Shown here: piece by piece, positions 17,429-26,181 of the stretch
How the letters are laid out: the number at the start of each line of letters is the position of its first letter
How positions within the stretch are numbered: the first letter of the stretch is position 1
Source of the DNA: Flavipsychrobacter stenotrophus
GTDB lineage: Bacteria > Bacteroidota > Bacteroidia > Chitinophagales > Chitinophagaceae
Assembly (NCBI GenBank): GCA_945902755.1
Contig: CAMDNC010000014.1
Span: forward strand, 1 to 36,828
Reading direction: 5' to 3'
Length of the DNA stretch: 36,828 bases
Program-made: the position numbers and the translations under genes
The notes under the pieces: model-generated
The model's input: the letters and a program-made list of their open reading frames with translations, nothing else
The model's database searches: none
What the model was told of the DNA's origin: nothing

Positions 17429-17582
17429 GATTTACATTTTTTTTAATTCGATATTGCTTACTTTTGCGCAAAGAAACAAAAATTTCTGCGTAATACATCT
17501 ATGCAGGTCGTTCATAATTTGATACTAAGTATTTTTTGAATTCGAAGAATATTGATGCATTGGATGCCAAATACAATTAACA

Positions 17583-18071
17583 ATGAACATTATTACTACC
17601 AAAATAATTACTACCCAAAACGATACTGTTTGGAATCGCCTACCAGAGGGCATTAACAACATGACCCCAAAACCGGTATTGGTGCTTACTAATGTTATGG
17701 AACAGGACAGTGATGAATATAAAATACTAATGAAAATGTTGGATGGTAGTAAATTGGTGCCTGACCAATACAATCATGTGCAAATAGCTGACGCTGACGA
17801 AATTTCATGGTCGCAATTACATCACCATCTCAATCCTTTTGTAGTGTTTCTTCTAGGTGTTTTGCCATCTAAGCTAGGTGTAGCAGCTTTGTTCAAGATC
17901 AATGAACCAAATAATTATGATGGAACTATTTGGTTGCCTACAATTAGGATAACTGATGTGATACGTGATGAGAGTTTTAAATCACATTTGTGGAATAATG
18001 GTATGAAGCCATTATTTTTAAATAAAGAAAAAGGAGAGCTTCTTTGTCCGTCCACACAAGTAAAATGGTAA
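17583..18071 (+). CDS. Small protein of unknown function, possible psi (HolD)-like or UDG-like fold
   Basis: The 162-residue cytoplasmic protein has no signal or TM segment. Its pattern is a hydrophobic strand PVLVLTNVM, a helix SDEYKILMKMLDGSKL, VQIADADEISW, the strand FVVFLLGVLPSKLG, then WLPTIRITDVIRDESFKSHLWNNGMKPLFL. The order and spacing recall the E. coli DNA polymerase III psi subunit: a hydrophobic strand ending in N-D, a helix, 'V.QLTPEKI', then a 'PALTDL..NP..R..LWQ' end. I regard this as a lead only. It lies 70 bp upstream of oxyR, which has its own strong promoter, so co-transcription is not required. ATG at 17583 is the only sensible start. Confidence 0.6.
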   Translation: MNIITTKIITTQNDTVWNRLPEGINNMTPKPVLVLTNVMEQDSDEYKILMKMLDGSKLVPDQYNHVQIADADEISWSQLHHHLNPFVVFLLGVLPSKLGVAALFKINEPNNYDGTIWLPTIRITDVIRDESFKSHLWNNGMKPLFLNKEKGELLCPSTQVKW

Positions 18072-18091
18072 TGTTAATGTTTGTCATAGAT

Positions 18092-18123
18092 TTTGCCTAT
18101 ATCCTGTATTAACGTTATGTTTG
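18092..18123 (+). promoter_or_regulatory. Promoter of oxyR (best -33/-7 match in the window)
   Basis: TTTG at 18092-18095 and TATGTTTG at 18116-18123 are separated by exactly 20 nt, an exact match to the Bacteroidota consensus. The expected start of transcription is about 12 nt before the ATG at 18142. Confidence 0.8.
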
Positions 18124-18141
18124 TTCTATAATATCAACTAA

Positions 18142-19098
18142 ATGACCATTACACAACTAGAATACGTAGTAGCCGTAGCAACATATAAAAGCTTTGTAGC
18201 TGCTGCAGAGAAATGCTTTGTCACACAACCCACCTTGAGTATGCAAATACAAAAGTTGGAAGACGAGATGGGTGTGAAAATCTTTGACCGCAACAAACAC
18301 CCCATAGCCGTAACAGATATGGGTGAAATAATAGTAGCACAGGCACAAACAGCCTTGGCTGAGTGTGAGCGAATACACGAGCTCATACAAGCTCAACAGA
18401 AAACACTTTCTGGTAAGTTCAGATTTGCAGCTATACCCACAGTAGCACCTAACATTTTGCCAGCTTTGCTCGATAATTATTCCAAGGCTTTTCCAGACAT
18501 GAAACTGGAGGTTAAGGAAATGGAAACTAACCAAATTATATCCGCGCTTCGCAACAATGAAATTGATGCTGCACTACTGAGTACGCCACTAGAAGAAAAC
18601 GGCATAAAAGAGTATCCATTGTTTTACGAGCCATTTGTAGGTTATTTTAGTGAAGGTGAACCAGCACTGAGCAAACGGATGATAGTGCCTGAAGATATTG
18701 CGCTGGAGAGAATATGGTTGCTCAATGAAGGCCACTGTATGCGCAATCAGATTATTAACCTGTGTAGCGATCAGATACAAAAACTACAGTCTGAAAGACC
18801 CTACAGGTATGAATCTAGTAACGTGGAAACACTACGTAAGATGGTAGAGAAAAATGGCGGTATGGCAATTTTACCTGAGCTGGCTACACTAGAGTTTAAC
18901 GAAGATCAGATAGAGCATATCCGTTACTTTGATGGTGCAGAGCCTGTGCGCGAAATAAGCTTGGTGACTAGTAGTCATTTCGTGAGAGATAGTGTGTTGC
19001 AAAGCCTGATGGACGAAATACTAAAACTGATTCCCGAAAAAATGAGGGTGCAAAAGAAAAACAGAAAAGTATTGCGCATACAGAGCGCGAAATTGTAA
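18142..19098 (+). CDS. oxyR: OxyR, LysR-family peroxide-responsive regulator
   Basis: The 318-residue LysR-type regulator has an N-terminal winged HTH (1-60, ITQLEYVVAVATYKSF..AAEKCFVTQPTLSMQI). A linker helix and a substrate-binding-like domain follow (about 90-300). The redox pair is visible as C199 in LNEGHCMRNQ and C208 in INLCSDQ, the same numbers as the peroxide-sensing C199/C208 of E. coli OxyR. By family knowledge peroxide forms a disulphide between these and activates transcription of catalase and peroxiredoxin-type genes. None of those is in the window; sod lies about 11 kb upstream. It is monocistronic, with a perfect promoter and an intrinsic terminator. Confidence 0.95.
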   Translation: MTITQLEYVVAVATYKSFVAAAEKCFVTQPTLSMQIQKLEDEMGVKIFDRNKHPIAVTDMGEIIVAQAQTALAECERIHELIQAQQKTLSGKFRFAAIPTVAPNILPALLDNYSKAFPDMKLEVKEMETNQIISALRNNEIDAALLSTPLEENGIKEYPLFYEPFVGYFSEGEPALSKRMIVPEDIALERIWLLNEGHCMRNQIINLCSDQIQKLQSERPYRYESSNVETLRKMVEKNGGMAILPELATLEFNEDQIEHIRYFDGAEPVREISLVTSSHFVRDSVLQSLMDEILKLIPEKMRVQKKNRKVLRIQSAKL

Positions 19099-19117
19099 CA
19101 ACCAAGTTATTATTTTT

Positions 19118-19155
19118 AAAAAGTGCAGCAATTGTAAAACCGCTGCACTTTTTTT
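19118..19155 (+). terminator. Intrinsic terminator of oxyR
   Basis: A 12-bp stem (AAAAAGTGCAGC / GCTGCACTTTTT) with a 12-nt loop runs into further T residues, 19 nt after the stop. Confidence 0.85.
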
Positions 19156-19304
19156 TGTTACCACTATGCTGTTATCTTTTGGTATATGTCACATTATTAC
19201 ATAAAAGCGGTTGCTTTTTGGGTGACTACTGTTGGCAGGTCTATTTATTTATTGTCGTACCTTTACAACTCATCAATCAAACCACATATTTGACTATCAA
19301 ACAA

Positions 19305-20153
19305 ATGCAGTTCAGAAAACTATTGATGTGCTTTGGTATTTATGTACTCATTGCCCTTTCGTACAAAATAGTATTGGCTACAGAAGCCAATGCCACCAAC
19401 GAAGCAGCGAGGATAGAAAACTATATTGCTACGCTATACAAACAGTTAGACTTCACTAATCGTGAACGTCTATCTTATGTGGTGTTCAACAAGGCTATGC
19501 GTGGATATATGAATCTAAAAAATGCAGGTAAACTCACGAATGAAAAGGAAATCCTTACCATTTGCGACTTCAACCAGCCATCTACTATCGATAGGATGTG
19601 GGTAATAGACCTTGCCGAACGCGAGATATTGTTCAACACTTATGTGGCTCATGGGCAGGCTACTGGCGAGGACTGCGCCATGGCTTTTTCAAATAAAATA
19701 AACTCACACCAAAGTAGCTTGGGCTTTTATGTAACAACAGATACATACGAGGGTGATCATGGATATTCACTACATGTAGAAGGGCTTGACCAAGGATTTA
19801 ACGATGCAGCGTTCAAGCGCGACATTGTAGTGCATGGTGCAGAATATGTGAGTGATAAATACATCTGCGAAAATCAACGTTTGGGTCGCAGTTGGGGTTG
19901 TCCTGCTGTTCCGGTAGAGTTGTCAGCGCCTATCATCAATACTATCAAAGAGGGTACGTGTTTGTTTATCTACTATCCCGAACCTAGATATCTAGGTACT
20001 TCCTATTGGCTAAACAAAAGGATATCATCATTGCCCGATTACAGCCTTTATGGCGATATGATACCAACCGAAATCAATAGGCCTCGTTTTCGCACCATAC
20101 AGTACATCAGTAATGGCAAGGTAGACAGTGTGAAGCGTGTACCTGTGCAGTAG
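19305..20153 (+). CDS. Murein L,D-transpeptidase-like protein (YkuD_2 type)
   Basis: The 282-residue exported protein starts with a signal sequence (MQFRKLLMCFGIYVLIALSY, cleavage probably near residue 25). The catalytic-domain motifs are WVIDLAEREILFNTYVAHG (~99-117), SSLGFYVT, the histidine in IVVHGAEYVS (H177) and the nucleophile in GRSWGCPAV (C199). These are the His and Cys of the YkuD fold in the 'murein L,D-transpeptidase catalytic domain' family. Expected location is the periplasm, acting on peptidoglycan cross-links or as an amidase-like relative; activity is inferred. An in-frame ATG at 19155 overlaps the oxyR terminator and adds a non-homologous leader, so I start at 19305. A weak TACCTTTA -7-like box lies at 19258-19265. 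Confidence 0.85.
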   Translation: MQFRKLLMCFGIYVLIALSYKIVLATEANATNEAARIENYIATLYKQLDFTNRERLSYVVFNKAMRGYMNLKNAGKLTNEKEILTICDFNQPSTIDRMWVIDLAEREILFNTYVAHGQATGEDCAMAFSNKINSHQSSLGFYVTTDTYEGDHGYSLHVEGLDQGFNDAAFKRDIVVHGAEYVSDKYICENQRLGRSWGCPAVPVELSAPIINTIKEGTCLFIYYPEPRYLGTSYWLNKRISSLPDYSLYGDMIPTEINRPRFRTIQYISNGKVDSVKRVPVQ

Positions 20154-20219
20154 GGTAGGAACGTTAAAATTTTGCTACGCCGTTTGTTGGTTATTATTTG
20201 TTGAACAAACTTTCTTTTC

Positions 20220-20627
20220 ATGCGGCTTTTGTGGGTGTTTTTAATGGCGTATTTCTTCATTTTTTCTACCACTTTGCTCGCGCAGAGCGTGGCTACAGTA
20301 CCCAAACCCTCATTTTTAGATGCTAAAAAAATGACAAATGGTACGAGGTATATTGTAGACTATCACTGCTATGTGTATAACATGAAGGATCTACCACCAA
20401 GGCAGCATATAAAGCCCTTAATACCATTGCCTGATATTGAACTGCCTACCCGTTACACATTTGCCACGGAAACGATAAAGACGCTGCCATATACAGATAT
20501 TGTTGACATGATAGCCTATCTGCCATCAGTAAGACAAACAAGCAGAGGTGGTTTTATAGACATCAGTACATGTGGTAAGTATGGTGTGCTGTATGTGGTA
20601 GATGGTATGGTGGTGATGCGGCGATAA
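20220..20627 (+). CDS. Small exported protein resembling a TonB-receptor plug fragment
   Basis: The 135-residue protein has a signal peptide (MRLLWVFLMAYFFIFSTTLLAQ). The C-terminal half, TETIKTLPYTDIVDMIAYLP, SVRQTSRGGF and GVLYVVDGMVV, has the pattern of TonB-dependent receptor plug domains ('I..LP..DI..ML..LPGV', then 'VLYVVDG'). The barrel that would follow in a receptor is absent: the frame ends after MVVMRR. The middle part (proline-rich, HIKPLIPLPDIELP) has no recognisable domain. It stops 3 bp before the end of the convergent MBL-fold gene, with no terminator between. It could be a free-standing plug-like periplasmic protein or a relic; a coding role is supported by the signal peptide and the clean frame. 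Confidence 0.6.
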   Translation: MRLLWVFLMAYFFIFSTTLLAQSVATVPKPSFLDAKKMTNGTRYIVDYHCYVYNMKDLPPRQHIKPLIPLPDIELPTRYTFATETIKTLPYTDIVDMIAYLPSVRQTSRGGFIDISTCGKYGVLYVVDGMVVMRR

Positions 20628-20630
20628 AAT

Positions 20631-21269
20631 CTATTTCAAAAATGGGTTGTGCTTTTTTTCGTCGCCGATAGTAGTCGCTGGTCCATGCCCTGATAATACA
20701 ATAGTGTTGTCGGGCAAGGTAAACAGGTGGGTGCGTATCGATTCAATAAGTGTATCAAAGTTGCCACCCGGTAGGTCAGTTCTGCCTATGCTGCCATTAA
20801 ATAATACATCACCTGCTATTACCCAGTTGCCTTCGGCATTATAAAATGATACGCTGCCGGGTGAGTGACCTGGTGTAAGAAACACCATGATTTCATCATC
20901 TCCCAATTTCATTTTTTTTCCATCTTCTATAAAGAAGTTGGAAGTAGGTAAATCTTTAAACTGCAACCCAAACATAGCAGCTGTATCCGCACCTCGTTTC
21001 AAGATGGGCAGCTCCTTCTCATGTATGCCGAAAGGAATAGCATACTTATCTACAACTGCTTGCACTCCAAAAATATGGTCGAGATGACCATGAGTATTGA
21101 TGACAGCCTGTGGTATAAGTTGATTTTTTTCGATAAACGAAATAAACTCGTTTGTTTCACGTTGTTCATACATTCCGGGATCTACAATCCAGCATTCTTT
21201 TTTATGATTGCTAATGATATAGGTGTTTTCCTGAAATGCGTTGAAGGTGAAAAAATGAATATTTAACAT
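20631..21269 (-). CDS. MBL-fold metallo-hydrolase (glyoxalase II-like)
   Basis: The 212-residue protein has the metallo-beta-lactamase motifs: T-H-x-H-x-D-H at 59-65 (THGHLDH), H135 in TPGHSPGS, D154 in AGDVLF and H195 in SGHGPATT. Small single-domain members of this group hydrolyse thioesters such as acylglutathione analogues or act as general esterases; substrate cannot be read. The frame can be extended 18 residues to 21323, but the -7 box at 21303-21310 lies inside that extension, and MLNIHFFTFNAFQENTY at 21269 is the family-like N-terminus. It converges tightly with the plug-like gene. Confidence 0.9.
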   Translation of the reverse strand: MLNIHFFTFNAFQENTYIISNHKKECWIVDPGMYEQRETNEFISFIEKNQLIPQAVINTHGHLDHIFGVQAVVDKYAIPFGIHEKELPILKRGADTAAMFGLQFKDLPTSNFFIEDGKKMKLGDDEIMVFLTPGHSPGSVSFYNAEGNWVIAGDVLFNGSIGRTDLPGGNFDTLIESIRTHLFTLPDNTIVLSGHGPATTIGDEKKHNPFLK

Positions 21270-21302
21270 GTCGGAGTGGTATAATTTCTTTAATTTGTAT
21301 AG

Positions 21303-21310
21303 CAAATGTA
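21303..21310 (-). promoter_or_regulatory. Putative -7 box of the MBL-fold gene
   Basis: TACATTTG on the minus strand matches TAnnTTTG and lies 33 nt upstream of the chosen start. TTTG is 16 nt further upstream, shorter than usual. Confidence 0.5.
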
Positions 21311-21416
21311 GCAAATTAGCCATTCACAAAAGATGTGGTGGTGGTGGTGCTTGCAAAATGGCTCGTTTTTTGTAGTAATAATCTATAAATGAGTTGGATA
21401 AAAAAGAGTTGAATAC

Positions 21417-24400
21417 ATGAGCATATCTAGAGGCTTGAGGGGTTTGGTTTTGTCGCTTTGTACGGCGACATTAGCAGTTTTTATGCCATTGTTTTCGTTT
21501 GCCCAGTCTAACATAGAACAGTTTGGGCAAAACAGAATTCAAGACCGAAAATTTGCCTGGAAGTTTTTTGATACCCGTCACTTCAGAGTATATCATTATG
21601 ACAAAGCTGGTAGGCAACTTGGCAGATATGTCGCTGAGGAGGCTGAGTATGACATCGCTGTAGTTGAAAAAAAACTTGGTGGGGCGTTTCCATCAAGGTT
21701 CAATATTATATTGTACAACTCATACGATGAATACCGTCAGTCTAATGTAGGGCTTAAAGAAGAATCTCCATTATTAGGTAACTCTAGAGCGGGGTCGTTG
21801 AAAATTGTTGATGATAAATTGGTCGTATATTTTACCGGAGATCATGCCGACCTGCGTAGACAAATTCGCTCAGGTATGGCTCTCGTGGTCATGCAACGAA
21901 TGATTTTTGGCGACAATCTGAAGAAGATGGTGAAAAATGCTTTATTACTCAATTTACCAGACTGGGTAACTGCGGGGTACATAGCTTTTTTGGTAGATGG
22001 CTGGGACGAAAAGAGTAACAGCGAATGGAAAGGAATACTTGACGCAAATCCCAAAAAAGGTTTTTACGAACTAGCTGAGTTACATCCTGAGCTTGGAGGG
22101 AAAGCATTTTGGAAATTTGTTGCTAATCAATATGGTCCCAATACCGTAAAAACACTTCTGTATGGTATGCAGCAAAAGTCAGGTCTTAATAAGGCGATGA
22201 AAGATCCTACTAACCTAAACATGAAAGTCACTAAAGCCTACGATTCTTGCATTAGATACTACAGAAACGTATATGTATTAGACGAAAAGAAGCAAGATAA
22301 ACCTGACAGTACTAATGGTAGAATTACTATCAAAGTACCCAAAGATAACAGCGTGCTGCGCCACATAGTAGTGTCGCCTAGTGGCAGAGACATAAGTTAT
22401 GTGGCATGGAAAGACGGTTTGTATACCGTATACATGCAAAAAACCACTGGCAGTCAAACAATTTCTAAATTGCTTGAGGGTGGGCAAAAAGACCTTACCG
22501 ATCAGATTGACCCTAGCTATCCTATGTTGGCATGGTCTAAAAGTGGCGACAAACTGGCCATACTATATCGTGCCGGATCCACTACTTTGTTGCGCATTTA
22601 TAATAACAACAGAGGCAGAATAGAAAACTATAAAATACCCAAAAACCGTTTCGACCGAGTGCTTTCAATGGCATTTATGGAGGATGATAAAAACCTCGTT
22701 TTTTCTGCTATCCGTAAGAGCCAGACAGATCTTTACATGTTTTCTATCAGAGGTACCAAGATGACCAACATCACAGACGATGTGTGGGATGATCTTTCCC
22801 CTGAGTTTATTAGTGGTGGATCTCGCACAGGTATCCTCTTCTTATCTAACAGGCCCAAACCTAACATTGATGTACCTGTTAGGGTAAATGAACTTCCTGC
22901 AGGTCCAACTAATTTGTTTTTTTACAACACCAAAACATTGCAGAAGGAATTGATACAATGCACTGATGTAAAAAAAGGTCGCATTACGCAGCCTGTTCAA
23001 TATGGTCCTGATAATTTCGCTTACCTCCATGATAGCAATGGTATCAATAATAAATACGTAGTTCTGTTTACCCGAAATAAAAATAACCTTGATTCTGCAT
23101 ATTCTATGCCAGTTACCAACTATAGTACTAGTGTGGTGAAGCATCAATATAGCCCATCGACAGGTGAGGTAACAGATGTAGTGCAGCTGAAAGATAAGTA
23201 CATTGTTTACTACCACAATGCTCACATGCCTGGCGACAGTGCTGCAGCTAGGTCTATTTCGCCTACGATATTATCTGCAGAGCGCTTAGAGCCAGAGATT
23301 GTAGTGCCAGCAGCAAGTAAAAATTCTGCTATCGTAAGAGATCCTTCAGGAATTGTGCGCTACGACCAGCCTGTGCGCACGCAGATAAAAGGGGGTAACG
23401 TTTTTCAATCAGAGTTCTCTGATAACGAAACTCAGCCGAAAGTAGGTTTTGGAACACTGGATACATCCACGCTGATAAAAGACGAACCTGTTGCGGCGCA
23501 GCCAGACGATAGCACTGTGCTCACTGTTATTACTGACAGTGCTTATCTCAAAATGAAGCCAGCAGCTTACAGAAACAGCTTTAAACCCGACTTTTTATCT
23601 GTAAAGCTAGATAATACTATACTTTTCAATCAATATCAGTCAATTGCTGCTAACGGAGGTCAATTTGTTAATCCATCCTTGGCCGCTCTCACTACCTTGT
23701 CGCTCAATGAATTGATGGAAGATCACCGATTTACTGCTGGCTTTCAGTTGCCAGTTTCAGGTGCCAATTCTACTTATTTTTTACAATATCAGAATTTTAA
23801 AAGAAGAGTAGATTGGGGAATTCTCTTTTTGCGCTCTCAAAACAAAGAGTATAAAGATGTAGGATATGTAGATCGCAACAATGTATTGCTATTTGTAAAG
23901 CAACAATTGTTTAAAACTACTACTCACATGGCTAAGTTTGAGCTCAGTAGGCCAATTGATCGTTTGCGCAGCGTGCGTTTCAATACATTGGTACGAGAAG
24001 ATAGATTCGTGCAAAAGGTAATTGATACATTAAGTCTGGCGCTCGACTTCTCCAACACATCCTCTTACACATCTATGAGCAGATTAGAGTTTGTGTTCGA
24101 CAATACAATTACGCCTGCACTCAACATCATGAATGGTACTCGTTACAAGGTTTACGCTGAGTATTTCGCTGGTCTCAACAATGGTAATCGTAGTTGTTAC
24201 AACATAGGCCTTGATTTTCGCCATTATCAGAAACTGCACAAAAACTTCATTTTGGCCAATAGGGTAGCTTATGCCCACTCTGACGGTAGCAGCATGGTGC
24301 AATATCTTATGGGTGGGGTAGACAACTGGATGTTTCCTCAAAACAGTGCCAATGCCAATCAAGCACCTGCCGATCATTTTGGCTTTCAGATGTTAGCTAC

Positions 24401-24812
24401 TTCGTTGCGTGGCTACAATCAGTACGCTCGCACCGGCAACAACTTCGGAGTTGTATCTACCGAACTTCGTTTGCCAGTTGTTACCACTTTTGTTAAGCGA
24501 CCAGTACAGTCGCCCATGCTCAAAAACTTACAATTGGTAGCATTTGTAGATGCCGGAACTGCTTGGAAGGGATTTTTACCAGATGCTGGTAATCTTTCAA
24601 ATACGTATGTCTTCCCAAATTTTGGCAACCCTCAGGGGTTGAATAACGTGGCGCTTAGTCTTACAGTGCCCAATAGCGGAGGTTTGGCCGTAGGGTATGG
24701 TGCTGGTCTCAGAACATCATTGTCGGGCTATTTTGTTAGGCTGGATGCTGCTTGGAATATTGAAGGCAAACCTACACCTATAGTCTATTTTGCTTTAGGC
24801 ACAGATTTCTAA
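21417..24812 (+). CDS. Surface protein: inactive peptidase-like domain, TolB-like propeller, Omp85-like barrel
   Basis: The 1131-residue protein has a signal peptide (1-30, ending FSFAQ). Residues ~45-260 resemble the MA-clan gluzincin domain of Bacteroidota exported proteins (FDTRHFRVYHYD, then DLRRQIRSGMALVVMQRM at ~146-162 and LPDWVTAGYIAFL at 180-192). The expected HExxH and the later Glu are replaced (S152, G153, L156, A186). A TolB/DPP-IV-like propeller follows (about 310-640: HIVVSPSGRDISYVAWKDG, LAWSKSGDKLAILYR, DDLSPEF). The last ~400 residues form a BamA-like barrel with GYGAGLRTSL and the C-terminal signal YFALGTDF. The likely location is the outer membrane with a surface or periplasmic propeller; function is unknown. 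It is followed 88 bp later by the O-antigen ligase-like gene. Confidence 0.85.
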   Translation: MSISRGLRGLVLSLCTATLAVFMPLFSFAQSNIEQFGQNRIQDRKFAWKFFDTRHFRVYHYDKAGRQLGRYVAEEAEYDIAVVEKKLGGAFPSRFNIILYNSYDEYRQSNVGLKEESPLLGNSRAGSLKIVDDKLVVYFTGDHADLRRQIRSGMALVVMQRMIFGDNLKKMVKNALLLNLPDWVTAGYIAFLVDGWDEKSNSEWKGILDANPKKGFYELAELHPELGGKAFWKFVANQYGPNTVKTLLYGMQQKSGLNKAMKDPTNLNMKVTKAYDSCIRYYRNVYVLDEKKQDKPDSTNGRITIKVPKDNSVLRHIVVSPSGRDISYVAWKDGLYTVYMQKTTGSQTISKLLEGGQKDLTDQIDPSYPMLAWSKSGDKLAILYRAGSTTLLRIYNNNRGRIENYKIPKNRFDRVLSMAFMEDDKNLVFSAIRKSQTDLYMFSIRGTKMTNITDDVWDDLSPEFISGGSRTGILFLSNRPKPNIDVPVRVNELPAGPTNLFFYNTKTLQKELIQCTDVKKGRITQPVQYGPDNFAYLHDSNGINNKYVVLFTRNKNNLDSAYSMPVTNYSTSVVKHQYSPSTGEVTDVVQLKDKYIVYYHNAHMPGDSAAARSISPTILSAERLEPEIVVPAASKNSAIVRDPSGIVRYDQPVRTQIKGGNVFQSEFSDNETQPKVGFGTLDTSTLIKDEPVAAQPDDSTVLTVITDSAYLKMKPAAYRNSFKPDFLSVKLDNTILFNQYQSIAANGGQFVNPSLAALTTLSLNELMEDHRFTAGFQLPVSGANSTYFLQYQNFKRRVDWGILFLRSQNKEYKDVGYVDRNNVLLFVKQQLFKTTTHMAKFELSRPIDRLRSVRFNTLVREDRFVQKVIDTLSLALDFSNTSSYTSMSRLEFVFDNTITPALNIMNGTRYKVYAEYFAGLNNGNRSCYNIGLDFRHYQKLHKNFILANRVAYAHSDGSSMVQYLMGGVDNWMFPQNSANANQAPADHFGFQMLATSLRGYNQYARTGNNFGVVSTELRLPVVTTFVKRPVQSPMLKNLQLVAFVDAGTAWKGFLPDAGNLSNTYVFPNFGNPQGLNNVALSLTVPNSGGLAVGYGAGLRTSLSGYFVRLDAAWNIEGKPTPIVYFALGTDF

Positions 24813-24900
24813 GTATGTTTTATTCTGGTTCTCCGAGATTGCTTTCATTTAATCGCTTTTTTTTCTCGTATTTTGGCGCTCGATGGCGGAATTGCCATAA

Positions 24901-26181
24901 ATGAAAATGAAAAGTCCCTTAAATAGCATTCAGAAGATAGATATATACATAGCCAGATTGCTGGTTATATGCATATTTCTACCTGAGCGATTTCAGGTGT
25001 TTTCTGCTATCGGGGCATGTATTTATTTCGTTATTCGCACACTATTCACCATGCAATGGCCTGATACAAAACTACTGTTCTGGGCATTTCTTTTGGGTGG
25101 TGGGTACTTGTTTTATGTAGGGGCAGTTCCGCTCACAGATATGCCTTATCGCACTTTTGTACTCACTTTGTGCGAGCGTAGAGCAGCCTACTTTCTACTT
25201 CCTTTCGTTTTTGCCATTACAGCTCCTTCATTCAGGGGTGTTGTTAAGGATCAGCTACTATTTTTTGTGTATGGTTGTATCCTAATGTGTTTACTGGGGA
25301 ATGGTTATTTTTTATACCAACATTTTGTTGTGGATGGCGGTTTATTGCCTTTATCACACGTGCGTTACCGCACCATTTTCGAGCCATTTACGGGTATTCA
25401 TCCTACCTATATGAGTATGTATTTGGCGTTTGCTATTTGCATTACGCTATTACAGCCAGTACCCACCATCCGTCACAAGATTATTAGAAATACCATTGCT
25501 TATCTCCTATTGGTATTTATGTTGGCATTGTTTGCTAAGTCACCCATTATAGCGCTGGTATTGGTAGCTCTTCATTTTGTCTGGATTCAGCGCCATGTTT
25601 TGCGTCAGTTCAGAGGTGCATTTATTGTATTAGCCGGTATTGTGGGTGCTGCTTGGGTTTTCATTCCCTTTTTTCGTCAGCGTGCAGCAGAGATGTTAGG
25701 CATGTTTCAGTCTGACTCAGGTAAAGCTGTAGTGGAAAACTCAGTCCATGCGCGCAAGCTCATATGGCAGACAGATATAACCATGCTACAGCATTATTGG
25801 CTTACAGGAGTTGGACCCGGTAGAACGCTGGAATTATTAAACCAGCGCTATTTTTTTAACTCTTTACATCGAGGCTTCTGGGTAGGCTACTTCGATCCTC
25901 ACAACCAATATCTTTCTGATTGGCTGTCATTCGGTATCATAGGTATTGTTGGCCTGATTGCGGTTTTGGTACTCCAGTTTGTCCGTGCGTTGCGCACCCA
26001 CAACAAACTTTATCTCTATTTACTTATCATCATAAGTATTACTTTTTTCACAGAGACATTGCTTGCTCGGCAGCAGGGTATTTTATTTTATTCGATTTTC
26101 ACATCATTATTATTCTTTGCAAAGCACACAGAAAGTAACACTGAAAACAAAAAAGTAGCCTCGCAATTTATACACACATAG
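24901..26181 (+). CDS. O-antigen ligase / Wzy-type polymerase family membrane protein
   Basis: The 426-residue polytopic protein has about ten hydrophobic segments. The large periplasmic loop (about 270-350) shows the family signature: ARKLIWQTDITMLQHYWLTGVGPG, then HNQYLSDWLSFGIIGIVGL. The ligase family uses such an H-N-x-Y/F motif and nearby Arg residues in transferring polysaccharide from undecaprenyl carrier to lipid A core or protein acceptor, or polymerising it. Ligase versus polymerase cannot be separated from sequence. No other LPS gene is adjacent, apart from the GT-C-like gene 22 kb away. The stop abuts the dprA stop on the other strand. Confidence 0.85.
   Translation: MKMKSPLNSIQKIDIYIARLLVICIFLPERFQVFSAIGACIYFVIRTLFTMQWPDTKLLFWAFLLGGGYLFYVGAVPLTDMPYRTFVLTLCERRAAYFLLPFVFAITAPSFRGVVKDQLLFFVYGCILMCLLGNGYFLYQHFVVDGGLLPLSHVRYRTIFEPFTGIHPTYMSMYLAFAICITLLQPVPTIRHKIIRNTIAYLLLVFMLALFAKSPIIALVLVALHFVWIQRHVLRQFRGAFIVLAGIVGAAWVFIPFFRQRAAEMLGMFQSDSGKAVVENSVHARKLIWQTDITMLQHYWLTGVGPGRTLELLNQRYFFNSLHRGFWVGYFDPHNQYLSDWLSFGIIGIVGLIAVLVLQFVRALRTHNKLYLYLLIIISITFFTETLLARQQGILFYSIFTSLLFFAKHTESNTENKKVASQFIHT

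Noticed and set aside
24883-24898. Small hairpin (ATGGC/GCCAT) just upstream of the O-antigen ligase-like gene as a terminator
   Set aside because: The stem is only 5 bp and there is no T-run; it is likely chance.
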